A stretch of DNA of 64,000 nucleotides from Gracilariopsis chorda (taxonomy: Eukaryota > Rhodophyta > Florideophyceae > Gracilariales > Gracilariaceae). Every line of letters starts with the position of its first letter. Within the stretch, counting starts at the first letter, position 1. Below the pieces are notes generated by a model. The model ran no database searches and had not been told where the DNA came from. It saw only the letters and a program-made list of their open reading frames with translations. The position numbers were made by a program, and so were the translations under genes. Shown here in pieces: positions 30,843 through 40,828 of this stretch. The stretch is from NCBI GenBank assembly GCA_003194525.1, contig NBIV01000032.1, forward strand, positions 310,001-374,000, in the 5' to 3' direction.

Positions 30843-31200
30843 ATTTTCATCGCTACCAGAATTTCTTGCAGAGTGATTCGACTTTTGGCCATTGAATAAC
30901 ATGTGAAAATTTTGTAACTATTTTTGCTGCACCACATGGACTTCCCATTTGAGTTTGCAGATATGAAAATCAAACTACGACAGTTTCTTTTCAGATTGGT
31001 GTTCCAAGCAATTTTGCATAAAGCGTAATAACAAACCCGAAAAAGTGATAATTTAATTTTGAACCTTGTTTTGCCGGATCAGGTCTATGTTGTACTGTTG
31101 CATGTAAGATCATCTTATGATGTGTCACTGCTTCATAGTGAAGATGACACGCTCCAAAATGCGCATGGTTTCTGTTTAATGTCAATAAGCATCAAAACAA
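30843..31200 (+). mobile_element. Helitron fossil, piece 3 (end of the Pif1-type helicase)
   Basis: The first 350 bp after the 3' LTR encode, in decayed form, the last helicase blocks: PFEFADMKIKLRQFLFRLVF followed by QAILHKA (family PFxLxRRQFPxRLAFAMTINKAQGQ) and DQVYVVLLHVRSSYDVSLL (family SHGQLYVALSRVRS). This shows that pieces 1 to 3 belong to one Helitron split by later insertions. The 3' terminus with its hairpin and CTRR end was not located. Confidence 0.65.
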
Positions 31201-31971
31201 CCTGTTTTACAAGAAGCTGTAGACTCTGAAAATGGGCGCCACTAAGTTGACGTAGTTTAGTTTTGCGTGAACCGAAAGTTTTGCCGATGCAATATGCAAA
31301 CTCTTGGTTGCGGCGCGAAGCGCTGCCTGCAGCCTAAGGCCGCTTTCCCTTGTTCGAGAAAAAACTTTGGTTGTGTTTGCTGTTGTTGTACGGGTTTCTA
31401 CATCACTTAACTGCGGTTATGTACTCCCTATGAAAATAAACTATGCCGACGCATGCAGCAATGGAGGGATATATGTTTTGACGCCTCCAAGAAAAAACAG
31501 CGTGGAGAAGGTCAGAATAAATGTTTTGGCATTTCATGGAATGCCAAATTGAGCCCTTCGCCAAATGGAGCCCGTACGAGGGATAGCAAATATTTTGGTT
31601 GCCAAGGCACTTCCCAAAGGTCCACTATACAGCGCTGTTTCCATCAGCCATTAATCCTCTGCAAGGCCCCAAAAACTGAGATCTAGGAGGCATGGCCACA
31701 CTAGAAAGCGCCAATCTGCAATTAAGCCAAGGATACGAAAGCAGCGCGAGTCGCATGCTTAACCGATCCTCTAAACAAGATAGAAAGGTACCAAGAGAAG
31801 AGGGCTAGCCTTCGCGCATGATGTATTGAAAACTATTCATTAGTGTTCCGCTGTGAAGCGCGACGCTCTTCCTCCTGAAAAACTGCAAAAGAAAGAAATA
31901 TACAGAAAGACTTCCGCATATTCGGTTTGTCATCAGTAAGAATATTACTGAGCTTCTATCGTCACCACGCT
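31201..31971. other. transposon/gene-island border, no gene seen
   Basis: Nothing recognisable beyond the Helitron end. Short ORFs have no protein-like blocks. The right part must contain the promoter and 5' leader of the WDR70-like gene. Confidence 0.4.
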
Positions 31972-34101
31972 ATGTCGTTTTTTGAAGCAGGAGAGGATTC
32001 TGAAGATGAAAGACTTTCCAAGCAGCACTCAAGGTTGAATGACATCATAGGCAGTCGAGATCCTGAAGTGAAGCACGGGCGGGAAGCAGAACTGGGTGAG
32101 TTAACTGGCGAAGGCCAACTGCTTACGGAAGATGAAGAGCTAGAGAAGTTACGAAAAAGCCGCCGTTATGATGAATATGCAGCCAAGAAGAGAGCTCATC
32201 AGAAAATAGACTCAAAGAATTCTTTGTCTGTTTTGGATGATGAAAATCCATCTACGGAATGCAGTGGAAGGAATCCGCTACCTTACAAAACACACAGATC
32301 GACGGGAGAAGAACCGTCACATACTGAGGGACACTGTAATCCAGTAAATGATGATGAGCCACAAGAAGATCAAGACGTGAGAGTAAGAAAAAGGCAGAGA
32401 ACCGTTAAACGCATTGACCCCAAGATAGTTGACGATTCTTCTTCAGAAGATGAGAGCGAAAGTGACGATGAGGCTCCAATTGGGCCGTCTTTGCCGTTTT
32501 CTACTTCCCCGACAGAACCGCAGGTGAACATATTTAATCATATTCCAATTCGTATGAAACAGAAACTCGGGTCAAGCCACAATTCCTATGTTACCGGCAT
32601 CGCAATAGACAACGCGGGAAATCGTCTCGTGTCGGTATCTTTGGACGCGACGGCCATGATGTGGGACTTCAATTCCATGAGTTCAGCTATGCTCCCATTC
32701 CGAACTTTTAAGCCACTTGCCGACAGTCCACTGCGAACCATTGAGTATTCGAGAACTGGTGGGTTTCTTCTGTGTTCTGGAAGAGCGAGGACAGCAGTTA
32801 TGATGGACAGAGAGGGAAATGTTCTTTCCCAAACCACACAAGGAGATATGTACATAGTTGATTCTGCGCGCACTAAGGGGCATACAGCCTCAATCCTAGC
32901 TGCCAAATGGTATCCACATCAAGGTTCTGATTTATCACGGATGATTACATCAGCCGGAGATGGTACGATTCGAGTATGGGACATCAATAACACAGTACGA
33001 GTGCCTATGTCGAAAATACCTGCTATGACACAACTGATGGTCAAAAAGCTGCGCAACCGCCATGGCGGTCGTATAAGTGCAACAGCTTTTGACTGGTGGG
33101 ACGATGGCCATAGTGGTGCTTTTGGCTGTAGCGATGGGACTCTAAAAGTTTTGGATGTTCGTTCGAGTTCAATGCGACCTGCTTCTGAATCAGCACCAGA
33201 TGTTTCAAAAGGGGAAGAAATAACTTCAGTATGCAATGCATCGTCGACGTGCGCACAACCCGTGGTCCTCGTTCGCAGTTCTGATGACTGCCTTCGAGTC
33301 TATGACACAAGGAACCTTCGTAAGCCCACAGGGGTTTTTCGAGGGCTCCCCAATTCAATATCAGAGACGAATGTCTGTTTTGTAGGGCAAACCGGCGAAT
33401 ATTTTGCAACAGGAACGAGTGCTACTCGAAAAAGGGGTAGCTCAGGTTCACTTAGAATATTTAGCCGGAGAGACATGAGAGAAGTCTTATGTTTGGAGAC
33501 CGATCAAGAGTTAGGAAGTTGCATAACTGTGTTATGGAAAGATTCCCTTAATCAAATCATTGTCGGGACAGGGTGTGGAGACCTATTGGCTTTCTACGAT
33601 CCGAATCACAGCGAAAGAGGAGTTCTCAACTGTCTAACGAAAAAAAGCGAACGAAAGGTTCAGGGAGTGGCTTCTGTTGGCGTCGGTGTCGTAGTTCCTG
33701 GATCCTCTGTCTTCCTTGGAAAAGAAAGGATTTCCGGAAATATCTCGAGCGTGCACCATGGTCCTCTGACAATACGAGGCCCTTCGTCTTCTCCCTCTAC
33801 GAAACCAAATACAGCTCTGCCTTTACGTCGCACCCCCAAAAAATCTGCAACACTTGCACAGCATTTGTCTAAACACGATATTTCCTCCGAGTGGGCTAAA
33901 GATCCTCGAGAAGCACTTCTTCAATATGCAGATGTTGCGGCCAAAGACCCACGTTTCACAAAAATTTATCAGAAGACCCAACCTGCAACTCAACTTACTG
34001 ACAAAACGGCGGAGGAAGAGGAGGAAGAATCGAGGAAAGCAATTTACGGGAGAGACCGGCTCAGGAACTTGCAAAAGGAGCCTGATTCAAATCCTCGGTA
34101 G
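31972..34101 (+). CDS. WDR70: WDR70-like WD-repeat protein
   Basis: 709 residues from the ATG at 31,972 (MSFFEAGEDSEDERLSKQ). The N-terminal 200 residues are acidic and disordered, with DDSSSEDESESDDEAPIGPS at about 153. WD40 repeats run from about residue 200 to 580 (GSSHNSYVTGIAIDNAGNRL, TKGHTASILAAKWYPHQGSD, TSAGDGTIRVWDINNTVR). The C-terminus has the WDR70 signature DPREALLQYADVAAKDPRFT followed by IYQKTQPAT. In animals and yeasts WDR70 works with CUL4-type ubiquitin ligase and in H2B-linked DNA repair; the role here is inferred from family. It is a nuclear protein without introns. The next gene converges from the right with 240 bp between stops. Confidence 0.85.
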   Translation: MSFFEAGEDSEDERLSKQHSRLNDIIGSRDPEVKHGREAELGELTGEGQLLTEDEELEKLRKSRRYDEYAAKKRAHQKIDSKNSLSVLDDENPSTECSGRNPLPYKTHRSTGEEPSHTEGHCNPVNDDEPQEDQDVRVRKRQRTVKRIDPKIVDDSSSEDESESDDEAPIGPSLPFSTSPTEPQVNIFNHIPIRMKQKLGSSHNSYVTGIAIDNAGNRLVSVSLDATAMMWDFNSMSSAMLPFRTFKPLADSPLRTIEYSRTGGFLLCSGRARTAVMMDREGNVLSQTTQGDMYIVDSARTKGHTASILAAKWYPHQGSDLSRMITSAGDGTIRVWDINNTVRVPMSKIPAMTQLMVKKLRNRHGGRISATAFDWWDDGHSGAFGCSDGTLKVLDVRSSSMRPASESAPDVSKGEEITSVCNASSTCAQPVVLVRSSDDCLRVYDTRNLRKPTGVFRGLPNSISETNVCFVGQTGEYFATGTSATRKRGSSGSLRIFSRRDMREVLCLETDQELGSCITVLWKDSLNQIIVGTGCGDLLAFYDPNHSERGVLNCLTKKSERKVQGVASVGVGVVVPGSSVFLGKERISGNISSVHHGPLTIRGPSSSPSTKPNTALPLRRTPKKSATLAQHLSKHDISSEWAKDPREALLQYADVAAKDPRFTKIYQKTQPATQLTDKTAEEEEEESRKAIYGRDRLRNLQKEPDSNPR

Positions 34102-34341
34102 CGCAATTTTAGCTCTGTTACCAGTAAAGCAGAATCACTGGACCCCGATAAGCCCGAGATTGGGTTAAAGTTGAGCAATTCAGCCTACGACACTAGAAAT
34201 CAAATAGAAGCTGACCTTTCGGAGCTGGAGAATACAGCATAGATAACCCATGTCGAGTATGTTCTTCAAATCTCAACAACTGACCCGCTTTCTGGTTATT
34301 GAAGACATGTGTATCTGTGGTCCGTTTGCTACGGAATAGGG

Positions 34342-35649
34342 TCAACGAATTTCACTCGCGTGGCCGTAGTACCTGTTGATGAACCGGGACTTGACTTTTG
34401 AAACATCAGGCCATTCATTCTGGGGATAGAACTTGATTAGTTTCATATTCCTGATCCCTTCTAATTCTTCCTTTGACATTTCGTCGATGCGCCTTTTCTT
34501 TTCTTCTTTCTCGGCCTTGTGTCTCATCTTCATATTTCTAACAGATTCACGAATGTATGTCTTCAGTGGCTCTACATGCTTTTCTTTGTCCAGCTCGTTG
34601 TCACGCACAGTTTCTTCCACAAATTCATCCAACTCGTCAAGTTCATAGTCGAACTCACACATCAGTGGAGTTTGTCTGCCTTCAAGCTCAACCAGCACCT
34701 GCACAACGGTATCAACTGTGTCATCTTCCTGTTTGTCTGGATGGAAAAAATACGGAAGAACGTAATCGTACTTATGCACGGCTTCCTCGCCCTTTGGTTT
34801 CAGGGAAACGAATCGCTGGTTACACTTTAGAACATAAACATTTGGCTTGAACTTGGCTCGAAACGCTACATTTGGTGGAGCATACGCTTGCCATGAAATT
34901 CGCAGTTTCGACATTGGAACAATATCCTCCGTTGTCCTTTGCACACTCTTTAGGCCCACAGTGGACGGCGGAGCAACATCTGAAACCACAGCTACAATAA
35001 TCGGAATGGGTACAACTTCACCCTTCGTATCATCTTCATCCACCATTATCAACTGAGGCTCCGTGGCACCAAATAAATGCACCTTCTTGCCCGAAAGATC
35101 ACCGTCTGTGAGGGATTCGTCAAGATGATCAAAGTCCCATTGCTCCTTATACACACCGTTTATTTGATCCCACTCAGTTCCAGCGAGGTAAACTTCTTTC
35201 CATACCTCAGTGTACACAGGACGCGTAGGTTTTCGCGAAGTGCGAGCCTTCAATACTCTTTGTTGCTTTGCGGGTGGTGCGGATGCTTCAACGTCTCGAG
35301 AAGCAGATCTCTTGCGAGATTTCGTGGTAGTGCTTTGTGGCTTTCCGTTGGGCCGCAGCGGCGCTGATGCTTTCTTCCCAGCTTTGTCATCGGCAGCGGG
35401 GTTCTTCCCTAGTGATGTGACTTTCGTAACGACAGCTTGAGTAGCATTTGGTTTTGCTGATCTTGCAGCTGGTGCTGATTTGGTTGAAGCAGCTGTAGTG
35501 GACGCAGTAGACTTCTTAGAGGTTGTCCTGTTTGAACGGGTAGTCCTTGTGCTCGTAGCCGACGCACTGGCCGGTTTCTTTTGTTCGGATGCAGCGTCTG
35601 CGGATGTTGCTCCCTTCCCAGCGGCTTGGCGGCCCCTTCTGCGAGGCAT
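34342..35649 (-). CDS. HIT4-like chromatin protein
   Basis: 435 residues from ATG 35,649. The first 150 are Ala/Lys/Ser/Thr-rich and basic, histone-H1-like, suggesting nuclear DNA binding. From about residue 150 to the end the sequence follows plant HEAT INTOLERANT 4: EVWKEVYLAGTEWDQING, KKVHLFGATEPQL, VGLKSVQRTTEDIVPMSKLR, CEFDYELDELDEFVEETV and the C-terminal KFYPQNEWPDVSKVKSRFIN plus RYYGHA. HIT4 in Arabidopsis is a plastid/chromocentre-associated factor needed for heat-induced chromatin decondensation and release of silencing. The match is from memory and strong across the C-terminal 280 residues. The gene is intronless and divergent from SLD5. Confidence 0.75.
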   Translation of the reverse strand: MPRRRGRQAAGKGATSADAASEQKKPASASATSTRTTRSNRTTSKKSTASTTAASTKSAPAARSAKPNATQAVVTKVTSLGKNPAADDKAGKKASAPLRPNGKPQSTTTKSRKRSASRDVEASAPPAKQQRVLKARTSRKPTRPVYTEVWKEVYLAGTEWDQINGVYKEQWDFDHLDESLTDGDLSGKKVHLFGATEPQLIMVDEDDTKGEVVPIPIIVAVVSDVAPPSTVGLKSVQRTTEDIVPMSKLRISWQAYAPPNVAFRAKFKPNVYVLKCNQRFVSLKPKGEEAVHKYDYVLPYFFHPDKQEDDTVDTVVQVLVELEGRQTPLMCEFDYELDELDEFVEETVRDNELDKEKHVEPLKTYIRESVRNMKMRHKAEKEEKKRRIDEMSKEELEGIRNMKLIKFYPQNEWPDVSKVKSRFINRYYGHASEIR

Positions 35650-36445
35650 GACTGATGCTCAAAAATGGATCGACCGCGAGCTATGAAGTTGTATTGCGTC
35701 ACCTGGATGCGGCTGTATCGGGGAGGAGGTGTACGTCGTACGACTGTTTAGATAGAAAACTGGGTGCTATCGACGGCTTGAGTCTTTATGGATGGCCTCG
35801 CAACCCTGGCTAGATACAGCAAACGCGGTCTGAATGAGGAACAAGAGCGGACGCATGCGCTAATAATCGTCGACTCCAACGTTCAAACTCGGAAACTTTT
35901 GAAATCTGGGATATGATGCCTATCAAAAAAAATAAACGAAAATCTCAGCGGCACAGGTGTCAGGTCCGAAAATGACTCGGGGCGGCAACGGATAAACAAG
36001 TGTGATGCTTCGTTGCACACAATGCAATGCACAGTCGACACAGGAGTATCGGTGTACACGCAGTGTACTACACTCCCAGTACAATTTTGGCGGGAAATGC
36101 ACCCCCGCCTTCCTAATCCGAAACATCGTGTGTTACTTGCGCAATTCTTACCTCCCCTTGCACGCTTGCTCTGCAAGCCTTGCAGCACGAGCAGTGCTTG
36201 TAGATTAGGGTTAGAACCGCTAACTCTTACCATTGGTAAACGGTAGCGAAGGAAAGCCACAGCAATTGCGTTCCACGTTAAGAGAATCCCTCGTACCAAG
36301 GGCATTCAATTCTGCAGGTGAGAGGTACGTATCACTGGTACTGCGACTGAAATGCTTTCGCGCATGTGTTGGAATCGATCATAGCGAACGTTCTAGTTGC
36401 TCCGTCTCAACCAAACCGAGCTCCCACCGAGTTGACCTCCTCAAA
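35650..36445. promoter_or_regulatory. divergent intergenic region (HIT4-like / SLD5)
   Basis: 796 bp between two start codons on opposite strands, so it must hold both promoters. It contains ATTAGGGTTAGAACC at about 36,202-36,216, a telo-box-like AACCCTAAT motif on the minus strand. No further gene is supported. Confidence 0.4.
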
Positions 36446-37192
36446 ATGTCGTCAGATTCACAGCATGATAATGACACGCCGCGCTTCTCGTTCGGCGCCA
36501 TGGCCCTCTCCGAGGAGCCAAGTCGTCTTGCTCGAGCGCAGTCACGGTTACAGAATGTCGCGTCAATCGACGATGCACCGAACACCTCTCTCAACGAGGC
36601 AGTCGACATAATGAGAATGCTCGCTCGTAACGAGCAGTATAGCCCCGAACTTTTGCCATTTCAAACCCAAACCGTGAGTGTCATACGCTCTCTCGTCTCA
36701 CAGCAACTGGATATTGTCGATCAAGAAGATGAACTCGAGGAAAACACCTCGATTGAATCGCAGCTCAAGCGACTTGAACTCGACCGCATCAACTACTTAC
36801 TTCGCCATTACTATCGTGTCCGCATTGCTAAGATTGAGAATAATATCTTCTTCATTTCCAAAAACGCCGAAGCTTCCGAATTGCTCTCAGACGCCGAAGA
36901 AAAGTACGCCGCAGATTACAAACGCCTCATCGACGACCACTTCAGCAAATCATTTCTTTCAATGCTCCCGCAAAAGATCCAGGTCCTGGAAGTGGACGGA
37001 TCTGTCGACCACGCCGCCGGCCCCAATCTAGATCGATTTGTGTTTTGTAGGGTTCGCAATGATGTTGGTCGCATTGCGCTCGGGGAAGATGAAGGGAGTG
37101 ACGCTTTGAACTTGGGCCACGGCGATATTCTCTGCGTCCGCTACAAGGGTATTGCGGAGCTACTCAAGGGCGAAGACGTCGAGCTGTTGTAG
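36446..37192 (+). CDS. SLD5: GINS complex subunit SLD5
   Basis: 248 residues from ATG 36,446; the frame is open upstream, but there is no earlier ATG. Helical A-domain with LNEAVDIMRMLARNEQYSPE, LLPFQTQTVSVIRSLVSQQL and the GINS hallmark ELDRINYLLRHYYRVRIAKI plus ENN; the smaller beta B-domain at the C-terminus includes FVFCRVRNDVG and GDILCVRYKGIAELL. SLD5 with PSF1-3 forms GINS, which joins CDC45 and MCM2-7 in the replicative CMG helicase. Length fits the family (about 220-290). No introns. The stop lies 35 bp from the stop of the convergent PPCS gene. Confidence 0.88.
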   Translation: MSSDSQHDNDTPRFSFGAMALSEEPSRLARAQSRLQNVASIDDAPNTSLNEAVDIMRMLARNEQYSPELLPFQTQTVSVIRSLVSQQLDIVDQEDELEENTSIESQLKRLELDRINYLLRHYYRVRIAKIENNIFFISKNAEASELLSDAEEKYAADYKRLIDDHFSKSFLSMLPQKIQVLEVDGSVDHAAGPNLDRFVFCRVRNDVGRIALGEDEGSDALNLGHGDILCVRYKGIAELLKGEDVELL

Positions 37193-37227
37193 ATACTATG
37201 CTCTGTGCTGGCCCTTCCCTCCACATG

Positions 37228-38285
37228 CTAACCATTCTTACTATACTGTTCGTGCATCCTCGCAATCTCGGACACCAAAACGGTTTCCAGCTCTTCATTT
37301 CCGCTCCCCTTTTGGAGCAGCTTCTTTCCTTTCTTATCTATTATGAGAACCTCTTCATATCTGTTGTCCAAAACATTTCCGATCACACAGTGCATATTAT
37401 ATTTCGCCAGTGCTCCACGAGCTTTTCCCATAAGGAGACTTTCATCTGTTTCAAGCTTTGGCGTACCCGGACGACATGCACAGAACTTTATGTTAGAAAA
37501 CGCATTCTCATTTCTAGTGCGCGGTATACAAAAGCAAGAAGCCTTATCGAAGAGATTGAGCTCAGAAATCTAAACCTTACCTTGAAAGAAGCCACGAACG
37601 CTTCAGGTGCCCAGTCATGACGCAGTGATCCTAGACATTTTGGAACCCGTTGCAAGTTCAAAACCAAATCTTCAGTGTCAGACTGGATTTTGTGTGCGGA
37701 AAGTTGATCAAAAGGCACATAATAATCGGAAACGGCCGCCGCGAGGAAAAATAATACCGATCTTCGGTAAGGCTTGACGGTTTGGGCAATTGAAAACAAG
37801 TCTGCGAGGTATTGTTGAACTGTTGTGAAGTATATCACGAATAGGCGACTTCGTGTCGTCTTCCACGAAGTCAAAGCTGTTACGATAGATTTATCTCGCA
37901 CAGTCACCTGGGATGCTAAAATTTCGCATGCTTCTGCAATATGCTGCGCTGAAACCTTTCGCAAATACGGCTGCTTTGAACCTTCTCTGGTTAAGAACAC
38001 GACTGCATACTTCTTGCGCCAAGGATCCCCACTGGTATTATCCACGCTTCCCAGGTCTAAAAACTTCTCAGTGGATGTGGCGCCTCTTGTTCCTGTGCTA
38101 AAATTATCGATGAATCTTACTGCTCTCTGCTCCAATGGAACAGTTGTTCCTCCAGACGTTACTACAGCAATCCTCAGGTTTAACGATCTTGCCTCGTGAA
38201 CAAATTGTTCAAGATCTGTCTTTTGAAACGTCAAGAAATGTTCCGTATTTCCCAACCTTTTGAGGGAACTGTCTACAGACTCCAT
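37228..38285 (-). CDS. PPCS: phosphopantothenate-cysteine ligase (two exons)
   Basis: Exon 1 is 38,285-37,581, intron 37,580-37,456 (125 bp, GTAAGG..AG) and exon 2 is 37,455-37,228, giving 309 residues, the size of human PPCS. Motifs: RIAVVTSGGTTVPLEQRAVR, FIDNFSTGTRGATS (nucleotide-binding start), FFLAAAVSDYYVPFDQLSAH and KIQSD, VPKCLGSLRHDWAPEAFVAS, then across the splice SFK/LETDESLLMGKARGAL and CVIGNVLDNR. It joins cysteine to 4'-phosphopantothenate, the second step of CoA synthesis; the eukaryotic type is a separate protein from PPCDC. ATG 38,285 is chosen because conserved sequence begins about 35 residues later, as in the family. Confidence 0.88.
37456..37580 (-). other. intron of PPCS
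   Basis: 125 bp with GTAAGG donor and a CCAAAG acceptor. Splicing restores the family sequence SFK-LETD exactly, while reading through gives an early stop and no homology. Confidence 0.85.
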
Positions 38286-38862
38286 CTTCAAACAACGAAG
38301 GTGCTGCCAAATTTGCGAGCTCCGTTAGAAGATCCAGAGCTGTGGGCATGATAGTAGTGGCCTGTTAAATAGCTATTAATACCTGCATATTCTCGGCAAA
38401 GAGAGGGTAAGGCAATCCGCTGAGGGATGCATTTCACCGCCAGCAGTACACGCAGCGCTCCTCACGGGGACATTTCTCACCACCCTTGGTAACCCCTACC
38501 TTTGGTACCGACGGTACAAAAAGGGAGTTGGGTAGATCCTTGTTGAGAACGTTTGTGCATCGTACACCCGGTAACCCTGTACCATGATACCCGCAGGGTT
38601 ACTAGAATACATTGTCACCACCTTCTCCGGAAGGGTTAACAAGGTTAACCGGTGCTGCGGTACACGTACCTCACTTCGGCCGTGTACATCATGATCATGG
38701 TGATCATCATGATGATGCTGAAACAAGACTTGGAGTGGCCTCTGTTGAGGACCCTTTGCGTGAAAGAAGTTCTATGCTTGACCTACGGAGGAAAAGCAAC
38801 ATCATTTAGATATATGCACATCAACATATCCTTTGATTCTTCCTTCACTCTCCCCAGGCACA
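38286..38862. promoter_or_regulatory. divergent intergenic region (PPCS / DPH2)
   Basis: 577 bp holding both promoters. It contains repeated GGTAACCC/GGTTAACC-type motifs (about 38,485-38,660, e.g. CCTTGGTAACCCCTACC and GGTTAACAAGGTTAACC) and a CATGATCATGGTGATCATCA run at about 38,690. A TCTCCCCAG just before the DPH2 ATG looks like a 3' splice site, so a 5'UTR intron is possible. Confidence 0.4.
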
Positions 38863-40437
38863 ATGCCGGGACTTTCTGAAGAGGTTTTGCAGTCGTTCAC
38901 TTTTTGGCTACAATCATCCAACGATGGTGAGAGCGAATGTACTATCAATAACGCGAAACAAGTTCTTGACGATTACTACGTGGAAAAGACGGCCGAAGTT
39001 GTAAGCGAGTATGCTCATGGAGACATCTTTTATGTGGCATTACAATTTCCTGATAATCTGTTACATTTTGCTCCTTTGATTTTTGAGGCGTTGCGTCACT
39101 TCACATTCATGAACCAGAATGAACAAGGCAAAACTAGCGTAACAGATATCAATTACTTTGTACTAGGAGACACCTCTTACGGTGAATGTTGTGTTGATGA
39201 AGTTGCCGCGCAGCATCTTTACAGCAATCTAGTTGTCCATTATGGCAGTGCATGCCTGTCCCCAACTCGATCGTTACCAGTGCTGTATGTCTTTCCGAGA
39301 TTTACTTTTGCAGATCCCCAAGCCGCCTGTACAACTTTCAAGAAGAGTATGGATGAAGTGCTAAGGTTAGATACGGTCAGCAGAGTTGTGATCTTGTATG
39401 ACCTGGGCCTTGAATGCTGTTTTAGAAAAGATCGGTTCCAAATCGGACAGAATTGCGTATCGTTCGCAAGTTTTGACACCGAGAAAGACATCCATGTTGC
39501 TATGCCGCGAGCTCAAAATGTTCATAATGTTGTGGAACCTGCCTCTGACAGCCGTGGCGGGGCAGCAGACAAGACGTTCGTCGGGGCACATGTATTTGAA
39601 AACGGTAAAACTCCTGAACAGAACACAGCATTCGTCTGGTACACGTACTCGCTTGAGAAAGAGGACTTCTCCGCGATGGTTAGAAATGCAGCGATACAGC
39701 TGAGCACAGGTGCCTCTTATTCTTGTCGGAAGTTTTTTGGCATATCTTTGACAGCGGAACAGTTTGACTCGAACAAGCTCATTGACACTTCACGAATTCT
39801 ACGCAAGCGATTTGCAGCAGTGGGGAAAGTCGAAAGTGCTGAACGGATTGGGATCATCCCGGGCACGTTGGGAGTTTCCGGAAATGTCGAGATCATCGAA
39901 AGATGCAAAACGTTGATCAAACAATCAGGGAAACGTTCATATGTCATTCTAGTGGGAAAGCCAAATCCAGTGAAGCTTGCCAATTACCCAGAAATCGATG
40001 TGTTCGTACTTGTAGCCTGTCCCCAGAATGGAATCATAGACAGCAAGGAATATCTACGACCTATCATAACCCCATTCGAGTTAGAAGCCGCCATTCTCAA
40101 CGGTGGAGATATATTCAGTTCTTCGTATACTATGGAATTCCATGATCTGCTACAGAAAAAACTGGAATTGACTGACGACACGGCGGAAGAGACTCAGCTG
40201 GTTGTCAGGGGAGATTGGTCAATCGCCGTTACAGGTAGTGGTGCCGGAGCGGACTATCTGACGAACAGACACTGGCAAGGTTTGAAGTACGAGGAGGGCG
40301 GTTCCGAAGATGAAACTCCTATGGGTAGTCTTTCAACCCACATCCAAGAAGGAGAATCAGGAATTGCCAGTGGATACAGCAGAGAGCGTCGGAATCATGG
40401 AAAAAATACAACTGACAAGAATGATGCCGATTCTTGA
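38863..40437 (+). CDS. DPH2: diphthamide biosynthesis protein 2
   Basis: 524 residues from ATG 38,863. The DPH1/DPH2 fold is marked by DIFYVALQFPDNLLHFAPLI, GDTSYGECCVDEVAAQHLYS and VVHYGSACLSPTRSLPVLYV; the last third carries RIGIIPGTLGVSGNVEIIER, LVGKPNPVKLANYPEIDVFV and LVACPQNGIIDSKEYLRPII with TPFE. DPH2 pairs with DPH1 as the [4Fe-4S] enzyme that moves the 3-amino-3-carboxypropyl group of SAM to the diphthamide histidine of elongation factor 2. Cysteines in GECC and ACPQ sit at the expected cluster positions. The C-terminal tail after GLKYEEGG is disordered. No introns in the coding part. Confidence 0.9.
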   Translation: MPGLSEEVLQSFTFWLQSSNDGESECTINNAKQVLDDYYVEKTAEVVSEYAHGDIFYVALQFPDNLLHFAPLIFEALRHFTFMNQNEQGKTSVTDINYFVLGDTSYGECCVDEVAAQHLYSNLVVHYGSACLSPTRSLPVLYVFPRFTFADPQAACTTFKKSMDEVLRLDTVSRVVILYDLGLECCFRKDRFQIGQNCVSFASFDTEKDIHVAMPRAQNVHNVVEPASDSRGGAADKTFVGAHVFENGKTPEQNTAFVWYTYSLEKEDFSAMVRNAAIQLSTGASYSCRKFFGISLTAEQFDSNKLIDTSRILRKRFAAVGKVESAERIGIIPGTLGVSGNVEIIERCKTLIKQSGKRSYVILVGKPNPVKLANYPEIDVFVLVACPQNGIIDSKEYLRPIITPFELEAAILNGGDIFSSSYTMEFHDLLQKKLELTDDTAEETQLVVRGDWSIAVTGSGAGADYLTNRHWQGLKYEEGGSEDETPMGSLSTHIQEGESGIASGYSRERRNHGKNTTDKNDADS

Positions 40438-40828
40438 GCTATACGAATCTACAGGGCAAGTTATTATGGTTTGAAAATGACATTATGATGACGGTCTTGA
40501 AGCGATTGCGCAATGTGAAACCCTTGGTGAACATATCAGAATGCCTTCGTCACAGAGAGCGATATTGTACCTGTCAATAGAACTATTTATAGTATAGAAA
40601 CGAAGCCGCTTATCGAAGACAAAGGCCAGCCGAAGTTGAGATCCGCCACTTTGCGCACCGTGGGTATCTTCTGTGAAAAGGCGTCTTCAGTCCTCAGAAT
40701 ATGCAGGCCTAATATGGTTTGCAATTTTGCTTTCGTTGCACTATAGCCGTAACTTACCTATCCCCGTGATAGCGAGTGCAGAGCGGTCCGATAGTATAGT
40801 GGTGCGAGTGAATGTAACGGAATGCCAA
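40438..40828. other. convergent 3' region, nothing seen
   Basis: 391 bp between the stops of DPH2 (+) and the SEC14-like gene (-). It presumably holds both 3' ends and polyadenylation signals. No ORF or repeat stands out. Confidence 0.4.

Noticed and set aside
35883-36305. 140-codon minus-strand frame upstream of SLD5
   Set aside because: No ATG start, no recognisable block; best explained as promoter/leader DNA of two divergent genes. A tRNA-like GGTTCTAACCC near 36,210 was also considered, but no cloverleaf could be folded.
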